From Streptomyces longispororuber (lineage in GTDB: Bacteria; Actinomycetota; Actinomycetes; Streptomycetales; Streptomycetaceae): a stretch of 34,619 bases of DNA. The position numbers and the translations under genes are program-made. The stretch is taken from the NCBI RefSeq assembly GCF_014656095.1, contig NZ_BNBT01000092.1, forward strand, positions 1 through 34,619. Direction: 5' to 3'. Positions 26,101-34,404 of the stretch are shown here, piece by piece. Within the stretch, counting starts at the first letter, position 1, and every line of letters begins with the position of its first letter. Below the pieces are notes generated by a model. It did not search any database, was not told where the DNA came from, and was given only the letters and a program-made list of their open reading frames with translations.

Positions 26101-28392
26101 ATGCAACTCGCCGCGATCATCGTGTCGCTGGTCCTCATCGCAGTCGGCGTCGCCCTGTTCGGCCGTGCCATCCTGCAGATCATCCGCTTCATGATGCTCG
26201 GCCGCCCCGTGCCGGCCGGGGCCCGGAGCAACGACCCCGTCCTGCGCACCCTCACGGTGGTGAGGGAGTTCCTCGGCCACACCAGGATGAACCGCTGGGG
26301 CGTCGTCGGTGTCGCGCACTGGTTCGTCGCGGTGGGCTTCTTCTCCCTGCTGCTCACGATCGTCAACGCCATCGGCCAGCTCTTCAAGGCCGACTGGGTG
26401 CTGCCGGTCGTCGGCGACTGGGCTCCGTACAACGTCTTCGTCGAGTTCCTCGGCACGATGACCGTGCTCGGCATCCTCACCCTCATCGTGATCCGCCAGC
26501 TCAGCAGGCCGGACCGCCCGGGCCGCAAGTCCCGCTTCGCGGGCTCCAACACCGGCCAGGCGTACTTCGTCGAGGGCGTCATCCTCATCGTCGGCGTCTG
26601 CATCTTCACGCTGCACGCCCTGGAGGGCGCCCAGCACCACGTGGACGGCTACGAGGCCTCGTTCTTCATCTCCTACCCGCTGGTCTCGGCGCTCCAGGAC
26701 CTGGACGTCTCCACGCTGCAGAACCTGACGTACTTCTTCGCGGGCCTGAAGGTCGCGACCTCGTTCATCTGGATGATCACGGTCTCCCTCAAGATCGACA
26801 TGGGCGTCGCCTGGCACCGCTTCCTGGCCTTCCCCAACATCTGGTTCAAGCGCAACGCCGACGGCGCCACCTCGCTCGGCGCGCTGCTCCCGATGACCTC
26901 CGAGGGCAAGGAGATCGACTGGGAGGACCCGGACGAGGACACCGTCTTCGGCGTCAGCCAGGTCGAGCAGTTCTCCTGGAAGGGCATCCTCGACTTCTCC
27001 ACCTGCACCGAGTGCGGCCGCTGCCAGTCGCAGTGCCCCGCCTGGAACACCGGCAAGCCGCTCTCCCCGAAGCTGCTCATCATGTCGCTGCGCGACCACG
27101 CGCACGCCAAGGCCCCGTACCTGCTCGCGGGCGGCGGCAAGACCATGGAGGGCGAGGAGAAGGCCACCGAGGAGCAGCTCAAGGACGTGCCCGCCGCCGC
27201 CCTCGCCGAGGCGGAGCGGCCGCTCGTCGGGACGCTGGAGGAGAACGGCGTCATCGACCCGGACGTGCTGTGGTCCTGCACCACCTGCGGCGCCTGCGTC
27301 GAGCAGTGCCCCGTCGACATCGAGCACATCGACCACATCGTCGACATGCGCCGCTACCAGGTGATGATCGAGTCCGCGTTCCCGTCCGAGGCGGGCACGA
27401 TGCTCAAGAACCTGGAGAAGAAGGGCAACCCCTGGGGCCTCGCCAAGAAGCAGCGTCTGGAGTGGACCAAGGAGGTCGACTTCGACGTCCCGGTCGTGGG
27501 CAAGGACATCGAGGACCTCACCGAGGTCGAGTACCTGTACTGGGTCGGCTGCGCGGGCGCCCTGGAGGACCGGGCCAAGAAGACCACGAAGGCCTTCGCG
27601 GAGCTGCTGCACATGGCGGGCGTGAAGTTCGCGATCATGGGCGGCGACGAGAAGTGCACCGGTGACTCGGCCCGCCGCCTGGGCAACGAGCCGCTGTTCC
27701 AGCAGCTCGGCCAGGAGAACGTCATGGCGCTCAACATGGCGTTCGGCGAGGAGCTCGACGACGACGGCAAGCCGGTCGAGGCGACGAGGAAGCCGAAGAC
27801 CGCGAAGAAGATCGTCGCGACCTGCCCGCACTGCCTCAACACCCTCGGCAACGAGTACCCGCAGCTCGGCGGCGACTACGAGGTCATCCACCACACCCAG
27901 TTGCTCCAGCACCTCGTCGACGAGGGCAAGCTCGTCCCGGTCACCCCGGTCGAGGGCCTGATCACGTACCACGACCCGTGCTACCTGGGCCGCCACAACA
28001 AGATCTACACGCCCCCGCGCGAGATCATGGACAAGGTTCCCGGCCTGCGCCAGCAGGAGATGCACCGCCACAAGGAGCGCGGCTTCTGCTGCGGCGCCGG
28101 TGGCGCGCGGATGTGGATGGAGGAGCGGATCGGCAAGCGCATCAACACGGAGCGCGTGGACGAGGCCCTCAGCCTCAACCCCGACATCGTGTCGACGGCC
28201 TGCCCCTTCTGCCTCGTGATGCTCACGGACTCCGTGAACGGCAAAAAGAACGATGGCGAGGCCAAGGAGTCCCTCCAGGTCGTCGACGTCGCGCAGCTCC
28301 TGCTCGACTCCGTCAAGACGCCCACCGACACCCCGCCTCCGGCGGGCGAGGCCGCCTCGGCGGACGAGCCGGAGCCCGAGCCGGTGAAGTGA
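26101..28392 (+). CDS. Membrane-anchored (Fe-S)-binding oxidoreductase with heterodisulfide-reductase-like CCG domains
   Basis: A 763-residue protein; ATG 26101 follows GAGGAG. Residues 1-250 contain about five membrane helices of nitrate-reductase-gamma type (MQLAAIIVSLVLIAVGVALF at the start). Two 4Fe-4S motifs follow, CTECGRCQSQCP (from C302) and CTTCGACVEQCP (from C393). The C-terminal half has two Cys-rich CCG-like regions, including TCPHCLNTLGNEYP, DPCYLGRHNKIYTPPREIMD and CCGAGGARMW. The domain order matches actinobacterial proteins related to mycobacterial Rv0338c, thought to pass electrons between the quinone pool and a soluble partner, perhaps electron-transfer flavoprotein in fatty-acid oxidation. 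Partner and substrate are inference. The last residues (EPEPVK) run into a 13-bp tandem repeat. Confidence 0.88.
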   Translation: MQLAAIIVSLVLIAVGVALFGRAILQIIRFMMLGRPVPAGARSNDPVLRTLTVVREFLGHTRMNRWGVVGVAHWFVAVGFFSLLLTIVNAIGQLFKADWVLPVVGDWAPYNVFVEFLGTMTVLGILTLIVIRQLSRPDRPGRKSRFAGSNTGQAYFVEGVILIVGVCIFTLHALEGAQHHVDGYEASFFISYPLVSALQDLDVSTLQNLTYFFAGLKVATSFIWMITVSLKIDMGVAWHRFLAFPNIWFKRNADGATSLGALLPMTSEGKEIDWEDPDEDTVFGVSQVEQFSWKGILDFSTCTECGRCQSQCPAWNTGKPLSPKLLIMSLRDHAHAKAPYLLAGGGKTMEGEEKATEEQLKDVPAAALAEAERPLVGTLEENGVIDPDVLWSCTTCGACVEQCPVDIEHIDHIVDMRRYQVMIESAFPSEAGTMLKNLEKKGNPWGLAKKQRLEWTKEVDFDVPVVGKDIEDLTEVEYLYWVGCAGALEDRAKKTTKAFAELLHMAGVKFAIMGGDEKCTGDSARRLGNEPLFQQLGQENVMALNMAFGEELDDDGKPVEATRKPKTAKKIVATCPHCLNTLGNEYPQLGGDYEVIHHTQLLQHLVDEGKLVPVTPVEGLITYHDPCYLGRHNKIYTPPREIMDKVPGLRQQEMHRHKERGFCCGAGGARMWMEERIGKRINTERVDEALSLNPDIVSTACPFCLVMLTDSVNGKKNDGEAKESLQVVDVAQLLLDSVKTPTDTPPPAGEAASADEPEPEPVK

Positions 28393-28458
28393 GCCGGTGA
28401 AGTGAGCCGGTGACGCGAGCCGGTGACGCGAGCCGGTCGGTGCGGCCGGTGAAGTGAG
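28381..28458. repeat. 13-bp tandem repeat over the Fe-S oxidoreductase stop codon (6 units)
   Basis: Units of CCGGTGAAGTGAG or CCGGTGACGCGAG lie at 28381, 28394, 28407, 28420, 28433 (diverged) and 28446. The first unit contains the last codons and the TGA stop (28390-28392). Confidence 0.9.
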
Positions 28459-28867
28459 CCGTACGGCATGAGCGTGAGGGCCGGGTCCGCCGCGGGGCGG
28501 GACCGGCCCTTCGCCGTTCCCCAGCCGCCCGCCGTCCCGCTCCGCGACGCCCGCGGTGCCGTTCCCGCGCGGGAAGGGAACCCGGCCACGGAGTCCCGTA
28601 ACGGTCCGGCCACTCCCCCGCCACCGCCGCACAACCTTCCGTACGCCCCACCTGTCACATCCCCCGAACACATCTCACTTACGGGGAGCCTCGGTGCGTG
28701 TGAGAGACCTGGCCCCGGCAGCGGGCGGCCTCACGCTGCCGCCGGCCGGTAGGCCGGGCCTTCGGCGAGACGCTCCGCCGGCCTTCCCCTCTTTTCTCCT
28801 CCGCGGCCGTGATGCCGCGCCCCCGGCGGGGCCACCGTCCCGCCCGCGAATCCAGTGAAGGAAACAC
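28393..28867. other. Intergenic region before the first FG-GAP gene
   Basis: No gene is supported in these 475 bp. They hold the 13-bp repeats, a promoter-like motif at 28631-28659, and a long GC-rich leader with a small hairpin (CGGCAGCG at 28716-28723 with CGCTGCCG at 28734-28741). No known riboswitch is recognised in the roughly 200-nt leader. Confidence 0.5.
28631..28659 (+). promoter_or_regulatory. Promoter-like motif ACAACC-N17-GTCACA, FG-GAP gene 1
   Basis: ACAACC (28631-28636) and GTCACA (28654-28659) are separated by 17 bp. The same pair with the same spacing occurs upstream of the other FG-GAP loci at 30663 and 32679. The AAC and GTC cores resemble ECF sigma promoters. The leader to the start codon would be about 200 nt. 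Confidence 0.5.
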
Positions 28868-30301
28868 GTGCGCAAGAAGACTCTCCCGGCCGTGGTCCTG
28901 TGTGCCGCGACCGTGCTCGGCGTCGCGGGCCTGTCCGCCACGCCCGCCCTGGCCACCGGGGCCGCGCCGAAGCCGACGGCCGACTTCAACGGTGACGGCT
29001 ACGCGGACCTCGCGGTCGGCGTACCGGAGGCGACCGTGGGCGGCACGGCCAAGGCCGGGTACGTGAACGTCGTCTGGGGCGGCCGCGACGGCCTGGGCGC
29101 GCACGGCTCGACGACGGTCAGCCAGGCGAGCGCCGGGGTGCCCGGCACGGCCGAGAAGAACGACGGCTTCGGGTACGCGGTGTCGCCCGCCGACATGAAC
29201 GGCGACGGCGTCACCGACCTGGTGGTCGGCACCCCCGGGGAGGACAACGGCACCGCGCTCGACGCGGGCACGGTCACCGTCCTGTGGGGCTCGAAGTCCG
29301 GGATCAAGGGCGGTTTCACGGCCGCCAACGGCGGCTCCGGCAGCCGCCTCGGCCGCCTGGTCACCACCGGTGACTACGACGGCGACGGCGACCGGGACGT
29401 CGCGCTCAGCGCCTCCGGCGAGGAGAGCGGCTCCATGGCGGTGCGCCAGGGACCGTTCACGGCCGGGTCGCCCGCCACGCTCACCCGCGTCGACGGCTGG
29501 CACTTCAGCGGCCCGTACGCGGCCACGTCCGGCGACTTCGACGCCGACGGGCGGGACGACCTCGCGGTGACGTTCGGGGCCGAGTCCGCGGAGATCGCGG
29601 GCACGGCGGTCTACGGCACGGCGTCCGGCGCGTGGGAGAAGACCTGGCACACCGCCGACACCGCGGCCTCGCTCGCCGCCGGCGACTTCGACGGCGACGG
29701 CACCACCGACCTGGCCCTCGGCAGGGTCCGGCCCAACCCGGAGGCCGACGACACGTACTGCGACGACCTCGTGGGCGGCGCGGTCGCCACGGTGTACGGC
29801 AAGCGGGGCACGACGCTCGGCGGCCCGGTCTCCTGCACCAGCCAGTCCTCCCCGGGGGTCGGCGGCACGGCGGAGGCCGAGGACGACTTCGGCGCGGCCC
29901 TGGCCGTGGGCAACCTCGACCGCGACGGCATCGACGAGCTGGTCGTCGGCTCGGGCGCGGAGGCCGTGGGCACCGCGAAGAACGCGGGCAGCTACTGGGT
30001 CCTCGCCTCCCTCGGCACCGGCAAGCCGTTCGTGGGCCCCACCCGCAGCCAGAACTCGGCGGGCGTCCCCGGCACGGCCGAGGCCGGCGACCGCTTCGGC
30101 GCGGCCGTCGCCACCGGTGACTTCAACGGCGACGGCCACCCCGACACGGCCGTGGGCGCCCCCGGCGAGGACGGCGCGAAGGGCGGCGTCTGGTACGGGG
30201 CCACGCCGAAGGACGGCCCGAACCCCGCGCAGGTCTCCGTGACCCCCGGGAAGCTGGGCCTCACCGGCGCCCGCGCGTACGGCGCCGTGCTGGGCCGCTA
30301 G
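28868..30301 (+). CDS. Secreted FG-GAP repeat (integrin-alpha-like beta-propeller) protein 1
   Basis: A 477-residue protein from GTG 28868 with GAAGGAAA 6 nt upstream. A Sec signal peptide (MRKKTLPAVVLCAATVLGVA, cleavage near ALA-TG) is followed by seven FG-GAP blades, each with a calcium loop of the type DFNGDGYADLAVG (first about residue 39); later loops include DMNGDGVTDLVVG, DFDGDGTTDLALG and DFNGDGHPDTAVG. This predicts a seven-bladed extracellular propeller, stabilised by calcium, without enzymatic domains. It ends ARAYGAVLGR, a tail shared with protein 3. Role unknown; such proteins may bind surfaces or polymers. Confidence 0.9.
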   Translation: MRKKTLPAVVLCAATVLGVAGLSATPALATGAAPKPTADFNGDGYADLAVGVPEATVGGTAKAGYVNVVWGGRDGLGAHGSTTVSQASAGVPGTAEKNDGFGYAVSPADMNGDGVTDLVVGTPGEDNGTALDAGTVTVLWGSKSGIKGGFTAANGGSGSRLGRLVTTGDYDGDGDRDVALSASGEESGSMAVRQGPFTAGSPATLTRVDGWHFSGPYAATSGDFDADGRDDLAVTFGAESAEIAGTAVYGTASGAWEKTWHTADTAASLAAGDFDGDGTTDLALGRVRPNPEADDTYCDDLVGGAVATVYGKRGTTLGGPVSCTSQSSPGVGGTAEAEDDFGAALAVGNLDRDGIDELVVGSGAEAVGTAKNAGSYWVLASLGTGKPFVGPTRSQNSAGVPGTAEAGDRFGAAVATGDFNGDGHPDTAVGAPGEDGAKGGVWYGATPKDGPNPAQVSVTPGKLGLTGARAYGAVLGR

Positions 30302-30322
30302 CCACCCCGCCCCTCGAACGGC

Positions 30323-30350
30323 CGGGCCCGCGCCACCCCGCGCGGGCCCG
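30323..30350 (+). terminator. Terminator hairpin after FG-GAP gene 1
   Basis: An 11-bp perfect stem (30323-30333 with 30340-30350) and 6-nt loop start 22 bp after the stop, followed by a pyrimidine-rich stretch. Confidence 0.75.
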
Positions 30351-30367
30351 CCTCCTTCTCGCCCGGT

Positions 30368-30412
30368 TCCTCTTCCCGTTGCTCCTCTTCCCGTTACTCC
30401 TCTTCCCGTTGC
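30368..30412. repeat. 15-bp tandem repeat (3 units)
   Basis: TCCTCTTCCCGTTGC, TCCTCTTCCCGTTAC and TCCTCTTCCCGTTGC follow each other directly at 30368, 30383 and 30398, just beyond the U-tract of the minus-strand terminator. Confidence 0.9.
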
Positions 30413-30566
30413 GCGAAAAAGCCGATGGCCCTTACCGGTTCGGTAAGGGCCATCGGCTTCTGCTGGAGCGCCCGGCAGGCCTTGCACCTGCATTTCCCAT
30501 CGGATGATGGGCGTCTTTCCTTAAACGACAGACGCGTGACTTCCGTGCTGTGCGCCGGAGTTACGT
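30412..30566 (-). ncRNA. Candidate structured small RNA
   Basis: On the minus strand a -10-like TATGAT (30577-30572) is followed by AT-richer, non-coding-looking DNA that can fold into CCCATC-ATCC-GATGGG (30510-30495), then GCAGG...CCTGC (30490-30475), and ends at the 19-bp U-tailed terminator. The predicted transcript is about 150 nt. No clear -35 box is seen. An open frame (ATG at 30576) crosses the region but has no ribosome site and atypical codons. Confidence 0.4.
30416..30459 (-). terminator. Very strong minus-strand intrinsic terminator
   Basis: A perfect 19-bp stem (30419-30437 with 30441-30459) and 3-nt loop are followed on the minus strand by five U residues, two of them paired. 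A run of U is rare in this genome and gives the direction. No minus-strand protein gene is obvious upstream, so it probably ends a small RNA. Confidence 0.8.
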
Positions 30567-30662
30567 TGTAGATCATACACAGAATCCCGGCCCGGCCGAA
30601 ATCGCGCGGCGAGCGCCGCCCCAACTGCCGGTAACGACCGGGCAACTTCGGCGTGACCGCGT

Positions 30663-30691
30663 ACAACCCCCGGCCGGTACCGGCGGTCTCC
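30663..30691 (+). promoter_or_regulatory. Promoter-like motif ACAACC-N17-GTCTCC, FG-GAP fragment and gene 2
   Basis: ACAACC (30663-30668) and GTCTCC (30686-30691) have the same 17-bp spacing as the motifs of FG-GAP genes 1 and 3. It lies 66 bp before the fragment start, and no other copy is seen before gene 2. Confidence 0.45.
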
Positions 30692-30756
30692 GCCAGGTGA
30701 TGGTCCAGGCCAGGTACCGGCCGGACGCCCTCCCACCCCGCAGAAGAGACCACCGC

Positions 30757-30918
30757 ATGGCCCAGCAGCTCCAGCGCTCCGCCTCCCGCGCCACCGAGCC
30801 CCCCGGGGTGCCGGGGGCCGCCGAGGCGGGTGACCTGTTCGGCAACGAGCCGGCGTACGGGGACTTCGACGGCGACGGCCGCGCGGACCTCGCCCTCGGC
30901 GCCGACTTCGCCGACTGA
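30757..30918 (+). pseudogene. FG-GAP fragment (single blade), probable relic
   Basis: ATG 30757 to the stop at 30918 encodes 53 residues: a short Gln/Ser-rich start (MAQQLQRSASRATEPPGVPG) and then one complete FG-GAP blade with the calcium loop DFDGDGRADLALGADF and an immediate stop. There is no signal peptide and one blade cannot form a propeller. It looks like the remnant of a fourth FG-GAP gene, most of which was lost, with the promoter kept. It could still be translated, and it lies 67 bp before gene 2 in the same direction. Confidence 0.6.
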
Positions 30919-30985
30919 CCCGCCCCTTGCCCTCCCACGGCCGGGCCCGTCCGGGGTCCGGCCCCACCCTCCCCCAGGAAACTCC

Positions 30986-32347
30986 TTGAAACTCCGCACC
31001 ACCACCCTGCTCGTCTCCCTGACCGCCGCCACGCTCACCCCGCTCGCGCTCCCGGCGACGGCCTCGGCGGCCCCGGCGACGTACGCCGACGACTTCGACG
31101 GTGACGGCCACCGGGACTACGCCGCCCCGCTGTCCGTCACCGACACCAAGGGCGGTGCCGTCCGCGTCACCTACGGCACACCGGCGGGCCCCGGCACCAG
31201 GACACAGGTCGTCAGCCAGCGCAGCCCGGGGGTGCCGGGCGCGGACGAGACCGACGACATGTGGGGCGGCGGCACCCGCGTCGCGGCGGACTTCGACCGG
31301 GACGGGTACGGCGACCTGGTGGTGGCCGCCGTCGACGAGAAGGCGGGCCGGAACAAGCGCCAGGGCGCCGTGACGATCCTCTGGGGCTCGAAGAACGGGC
31401 TGTCCGGCGGTACGGCGCTGCCGAACAAGAACCCCGAGGCGCACGGGGCCTTCGGCAGCGACCTCGCCACCGGGGACTTCAACGGCGACGGCAAGCCCGA
31501 CCTGGCGGCGGTCAACGACGGTGCCGCGTACGTCTACTTCGGCCCCCTCACGCGGTCCGGGGCGCGCGGCCCGGTCAAGCGGCTGGACCGGGACGGCGCC
31601 GCCTTCGACGCCGTGTCGCTGGTCGCGGGGAAGGTCACCAAGGACCGCGCGACCGACCTCGTCGTCGTGGGCCCTGTGGTCAGGCCCGGGGTGCGTGCCG
31701 TCGACGCCTGGTTCGTCCGGGGCGGCAGGACGCTGAGGCCCGGGAAGGTGCTGCGCGTCGACAGGTCGGGCACACAGGCCGGGGACGGCGTGATCGCCGA
31801 CTTCGACAAGGACGGGTACGGCGACCTCGCCCTCGGCACCCCCGAGGACGACCGCCGCAAGGGCGCCGTGACCGTGTGGCGCGGCGGCGCCACCGGTCCC
31901 GGCTCCGCCGCCCGCCTCACCCAGGCCACTACGGGGATGGCGGGCACGCCGGAGGAGGACGACCAGTTCGGCGCCTCGCTCTCGGCCGGTGACACCGACC
32001 GCGACGGGTACGCGGACCTGGCGATCGGCGTCCCCGGCGAGGCCGTCGGCCGCGAGGAGTACGCGGGCGGCCTCCACGTCCTGCGCGGCGGTCCGCGCGG
32101 CCTGAGGGGGACGGGTTCGCGGTGGTTCGCCCGCGACACCCGCGGCGTCCCGGGCGCGCCCGGGATCGACGACTCCTGGGGCAGGACCGTGCGCCTGCGC
32201 GACACCGACGGCGACGGCCACGCCGACCTCCACGTCAGCGGCGCCGCCGACTCCCTGCGGCTGCGGGGCTCGGCGTCCGGCGTCACGACGGCCGGGGTGA
32301 CGCGGTGGCAGGACGGTGGCGAGGCCGTGGAGGGGGTTCTGCAGTAG
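30986..32347 (+). CDS. Secreted FG-GAP repeat protein 2
   Basis: A 453-residue protein from TTG 30986 with CAGGAA about 6 nt upstream; the open frame further upstream does not look coding. Signal peptide MKLRTTTLLVSLTAATLTPL, probable cleavage after ATASA. Seven blade loops are visible, of which one is degenerate (KVTKDRATDLVVVG); good ones are DFDRDGYGDLVVA, DFNGDGKPDLAA, DFDKDGYGDLALG and DTDRDGYADLAIG. It is more basic and more diverged than proteins 1 and 3, lacks their YG.VLGR tail, and ends GGEAVEGVLQ inside a duplicated 3' segment. Probably transcribed from the motif at 30663. Confidence 0.87.
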   Translation: MKLRTTTLLVSLTAATLTPLALPATASAAPATYADDFDGDGHRDYAAPLSVTDTKGGAVRVTYGTPAGPGTRTQVVSQRSPGVPGADETDDMWGGGTRVAADFDRDGYGDLVVAAVDEKAGRNKRQGAVTILWGSKNGLSGGTALPNKNPEAHGAFGSDLATGDFNGDGKPDLAAVNDGAAYVYFGPLTRSGARGPVKRLDRDGAAFDAVSLVAGKVTKDRATDLVVVGPVVRPGVRAVDAWFVRGGRTLRPGKVLRVDRSGTQAGDGVIADFDKDGYGDLALGTPEDDRRKGAVTVWRGGATGPGSAARLTQATTGMAGTPEEDDQFGASLSAGDTDRDGYADLAIGVPGEAVGREEYAGGLHVLRGGPRGLRGTGSRWFARDTRGVPGAPGIDDSWGRTVRLRDTDGDGHADLHVSGAADSLRLRGSASGVTTAGVTRWQDGGEAVEGVLQ

Positions 32348-32545
32348 GCGGCCTGGGCCCGGGGGGGCGGCGGCGGGCTGGGGTTGCCGGGGTGCGGCGG
32401 GGGTCGCGAGGGCTGCGGTGGCAGGACGGCGGCGAGGCCGTGGAGGGGGTTCTGCAGTAGGCGGCCTGGGCCGGGGGGCGGCGGCGGGCCGGGGTTGCCG
32501 GGGTTCGGCGGGGGTCGCGAGGGCTGCGGTGGCAGGACGGCGGGG
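32302..32545. repeat. 111-113-bp tandem duplication over the FG-GAP 2 stop codon
   Basis: GCGGTGGCAGGACGG starts at 32302, 32415 and 32526. The first unit (113 bp) contains the last 15 codons and stop of gene 2 plus 67 bp downstream; the second (111 bp) repeats all of this, including GTTCTGCAGTAG; the third is partial. Confidence 0.92.
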
Positions 32546-32747
32546 GCGAGCAGCGCGCCAGGGCCGTGGCCGACTCTGCGTACGGCTCACGGCCCCGGCG
32601 GGCCGTGGCGGCCCGGCCCGGCGGGGGCGCGCCCCCTGTCCGACGCCGCCGTGCGGCCCCGCTCCGGCGAGCCCCGCCACAACCCTTGGCCAACGTCACG
32701 TGTCACACAGGTGAACCTCCCCACTTCCGCCGACCGTTGGAGTACCT
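32348..32747. other. Intergenic region before FG-GAP gene 3
   Basis: The left 200 bp are the tandem duplication. The middle (32546-32670) is GC-rich with nothing recognised. The right end holds the promoter-like motif at 32679-32707. Confidence 0.55.
32679..32707 (+). promoter_or_regulatory. Promoter-like motif ACAACC-N17-GTCACA, FG-GAP gene 3
   Basis: ACAACC (32679-32684) and GTCACA (32702-32707), 17 bp apart, are identical hexamers to those upstream of FG-GAP gene 1. The -10-like element is 40 bp before the start codon, a normal promoter distance. Confidence 0.55.
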
Positions 32748-34223
32748 GTGCGCGCACGAACCCTCGCCCTGGCGGCCGCCACCGCCCTCGCGGCGACCGG
32801 CCTCACCCTGCCGCTCGCCGCGACGGCGTCCGCCGCCGGCACGGCCACCGGCCCGGCCAAGGCCGACTTCAACGGCGACGGCTACGAGGACCTCGCCGTC
32901 GGCGTACCGTCCGCCTCGGTCGGCGGCAAGGCCAGAGCCGGGTACGTCAACGTCGTCTGGGGCGGCCCCCGGGGGCTGCGCGCCGACGGCAACGTCCGGA
33001 TCTCGCAGGCCACCGCGCACGTGCCCGGCGCCCCGGAGGCGGGCGACCGCTTCGGCGCGGCCGTCACCGTCGCGGACGTCAACGGCGACGGCATCACGGA
33101 CCTGGCGGTCGGCGCGCCCGGCGAGGACATCGACGGGCGGGCCGACACCGGCCACGTCACCGTCGTGCACGGCGGTGAGAACGGCTTCGGCACCGCCCAC
33201 ACCGCCGCCCGCGGCGTCAAGGCCAAGGACACCTACGGCAACGCCCTCACCGCCGCCGACTTCAACGGCGACCGGCGGACCGACCTGGCCATCGGCGGCA
33301 CCGACAAGGTCGTCGTGAACTACGACCCGCGCGCCGCCGGCCTCAAGCCGGGCATGGGCGACCGCATGGGCGGCCGCGCCCCCGTCCTGTCCGCGGGCGA
33401 CTTCAACGACGACGGCCTCACCGACCTGGCCGTCGCGTTCTACACCCAGCAGCAGCCGTACACCCAGTCGCACGTCCGGCTCTACCGCTACGACCAGCAG
33501 GAGCGCCGCCTCCTGCTCGACCAGTCCACCAGCAACGGCGCCACCTCCGCCTTCGCCACCGGCGACTTCGACGGCGACGGCCTCGACGACCTCGCGCTCG
33601 GCAACTGCCGCGAGATCGCCGACGAGAACATCGACGACCCGTGCGGCCCCGAGGAGCTCACCAAGGGCGGCGGCGTCCACATCAAGTACGGCAACCCCAA
33701 CGGCAGCATCGGCGTCCGCTCCCAGACCTTCAACCAGGACACCCCGGGCGTGCCCGGCGTCGCCGAGAAGGGCGACGGCTTCGGCGAGGCCGTCGCCGCC
33801 CGCGACGTCAACGGCGACGGTTACACCGACCTGATCGTCGGCGCCCCCGGCGAGGCCATCGGCAGCAAGAAGAGCGCGGGCAGCGTCACCGTCCTGTACG
33901 GCTCCAAGAAGGGCATCCTCGACGCCGACGACGAGCTCGGCGACGGCAAGGCCCGCGGCCACGCCTTCCAGCAGGACACGGACCGGATCCCCGGCGCCGC
34001 CGAGGCCGGCGACCGCTTCGGCGCCGCCCTCGCCACCGGCGACCACGACAAGGACGGCACCCCCGACCTGGCCGTCGGCGCCCCCGGCGAGAACGCCTCC
34101 TCCGGCGGCGTCTGGGCCGTGCCCGGCGCGCTGCCGCCCGGGACGACGACCCTCACGCCGAAGTCCCTGAAGCTGCCCGCCTCGTCGACGGCGCTGACGT
34201 ACGGCACCGTCCTCGGCCGCTAG
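32748..34223 (+). CDS. Secreted FG-GAP repeat protein 3
   Basis: A 491-residue protein from GTG 32748 with TTGGAG 5 nt upstream. Signal peptide MRARTLALAAATALAATGLT, cleavage probably after ASA. Seven FG-GAP blades with loops such as DFNGDGYEDLAVG, DVNGDGITDLAVG, DFNDDGLTDLAV, DFDGDGLDDLALG, DVNGDGYTDLIVG and DHDKDGTPDLAVG. It is closest to protein 1: the same blade-1 sequence style (GYVNVVWGG), the same Cys-containing fifth blade (NCREIADENIDDPC against DDTYCDD...SCTSQ) and the same C-terminal YGTVLGR. The pair likely arose by duplication. Confidence 0.9.
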   Translation: MRARTLALAAATALAATGLTLPLAATASAAGTATGPAKADFNGDGYEDLAVGVPSASVGGKARAGYVNVVWGGPRGLRADGNVRISQATAHVPGAPEAGDRFGAAVTVADVNGDGITDLAVGAPGEDIDGRADTGHVTVVHGGENGFGTAHTAARGVKAKDTYGNALTAADFNGDRRTDLAIGGTDKVVVNYDPRAAGLKPGMGDRMGGRAPVLSAGDFNDDGLTDLAVAFYTQQQPYTQSHVRLYRYDQQERRLLLDQSTSNGATSAFATGDFDGDGLDDLALGNCREIADENIDDPCGPEELTKGGGVHIKYGNPNGSIGVRSQTFNQDTPGVPGVAEKGDGFGEAVAARDVNGDGYTDLIVGAPGEAIGSKKSAGSVTVLYGSKKGILDADDELGDGKARGHAFQQDTDRIPGAAEAGDRFGAALATGDHDKDGTPDLAVGAPGENASSGGVWAVPGALPPGTTTLTPKSLKLPASSTALTYGTVLGR

Positions 34224-34296
34224 ACCGCGGCGCGCCACCCGGGCCACGCCAGTCACGTCGGTCACGGCCGGTCCCACGCGTCCCGGGGGCCCTGGG

Positions 34297-34328
34297 GACA
34301 ACCCCTCAGGGTCCCCCTAGGGGTTGTC
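34297..34328. terminator. Hairpin between FG-GAP gene 3 and the last gene
   Basis: GACAACCCCT (34297-34306) pairs perfectly with AGGGGTTGTC (34319-34328) around a 12-nt loop. It starts 73 bp after the FG-GAP 3 stop. It may be a terminator, or an operator for the next gene, whose start is 76 bp further. Confidence 0.5.
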
Positions 34329-34404
34329 ACAGGTCAGCCGCAAACGGAGCCCCGTCCACGGGAAGGGACGCGGCCGACCCCCGGGACCAGGTACGTTCGA
34401 TGAC

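Larger units (their letters stand above)
30302..30756. other. Intergenic region between FG-GAP gene 1 and the FG-GAP fragment
   Basis: It contains the terminator of gene 1, the 15-bp repeats, the candidate minus-strand RNA with its terminator, and the promoter-like motif at 30663-30691. The stretch 30480-30590 is notably AT-richer than the rest of the window. Confidence 0.6.

Noticed and set aside
28680..28867. Riboswitch in the FG-GAP 1 leader
   Set aside because: Only one 8-bp hairpin is clear, and no conserved box of cobalamin, c-di-AMP or other common actinobacterial riboswitches is seen.
30394..30576. 60-residue minus-strand protein with a CRCKAC motif
   Set aside because: No ribosome site, atypical codons for this genome, and the 19-bp terminator stem lies inside the frame; a small RNA explains the region better.
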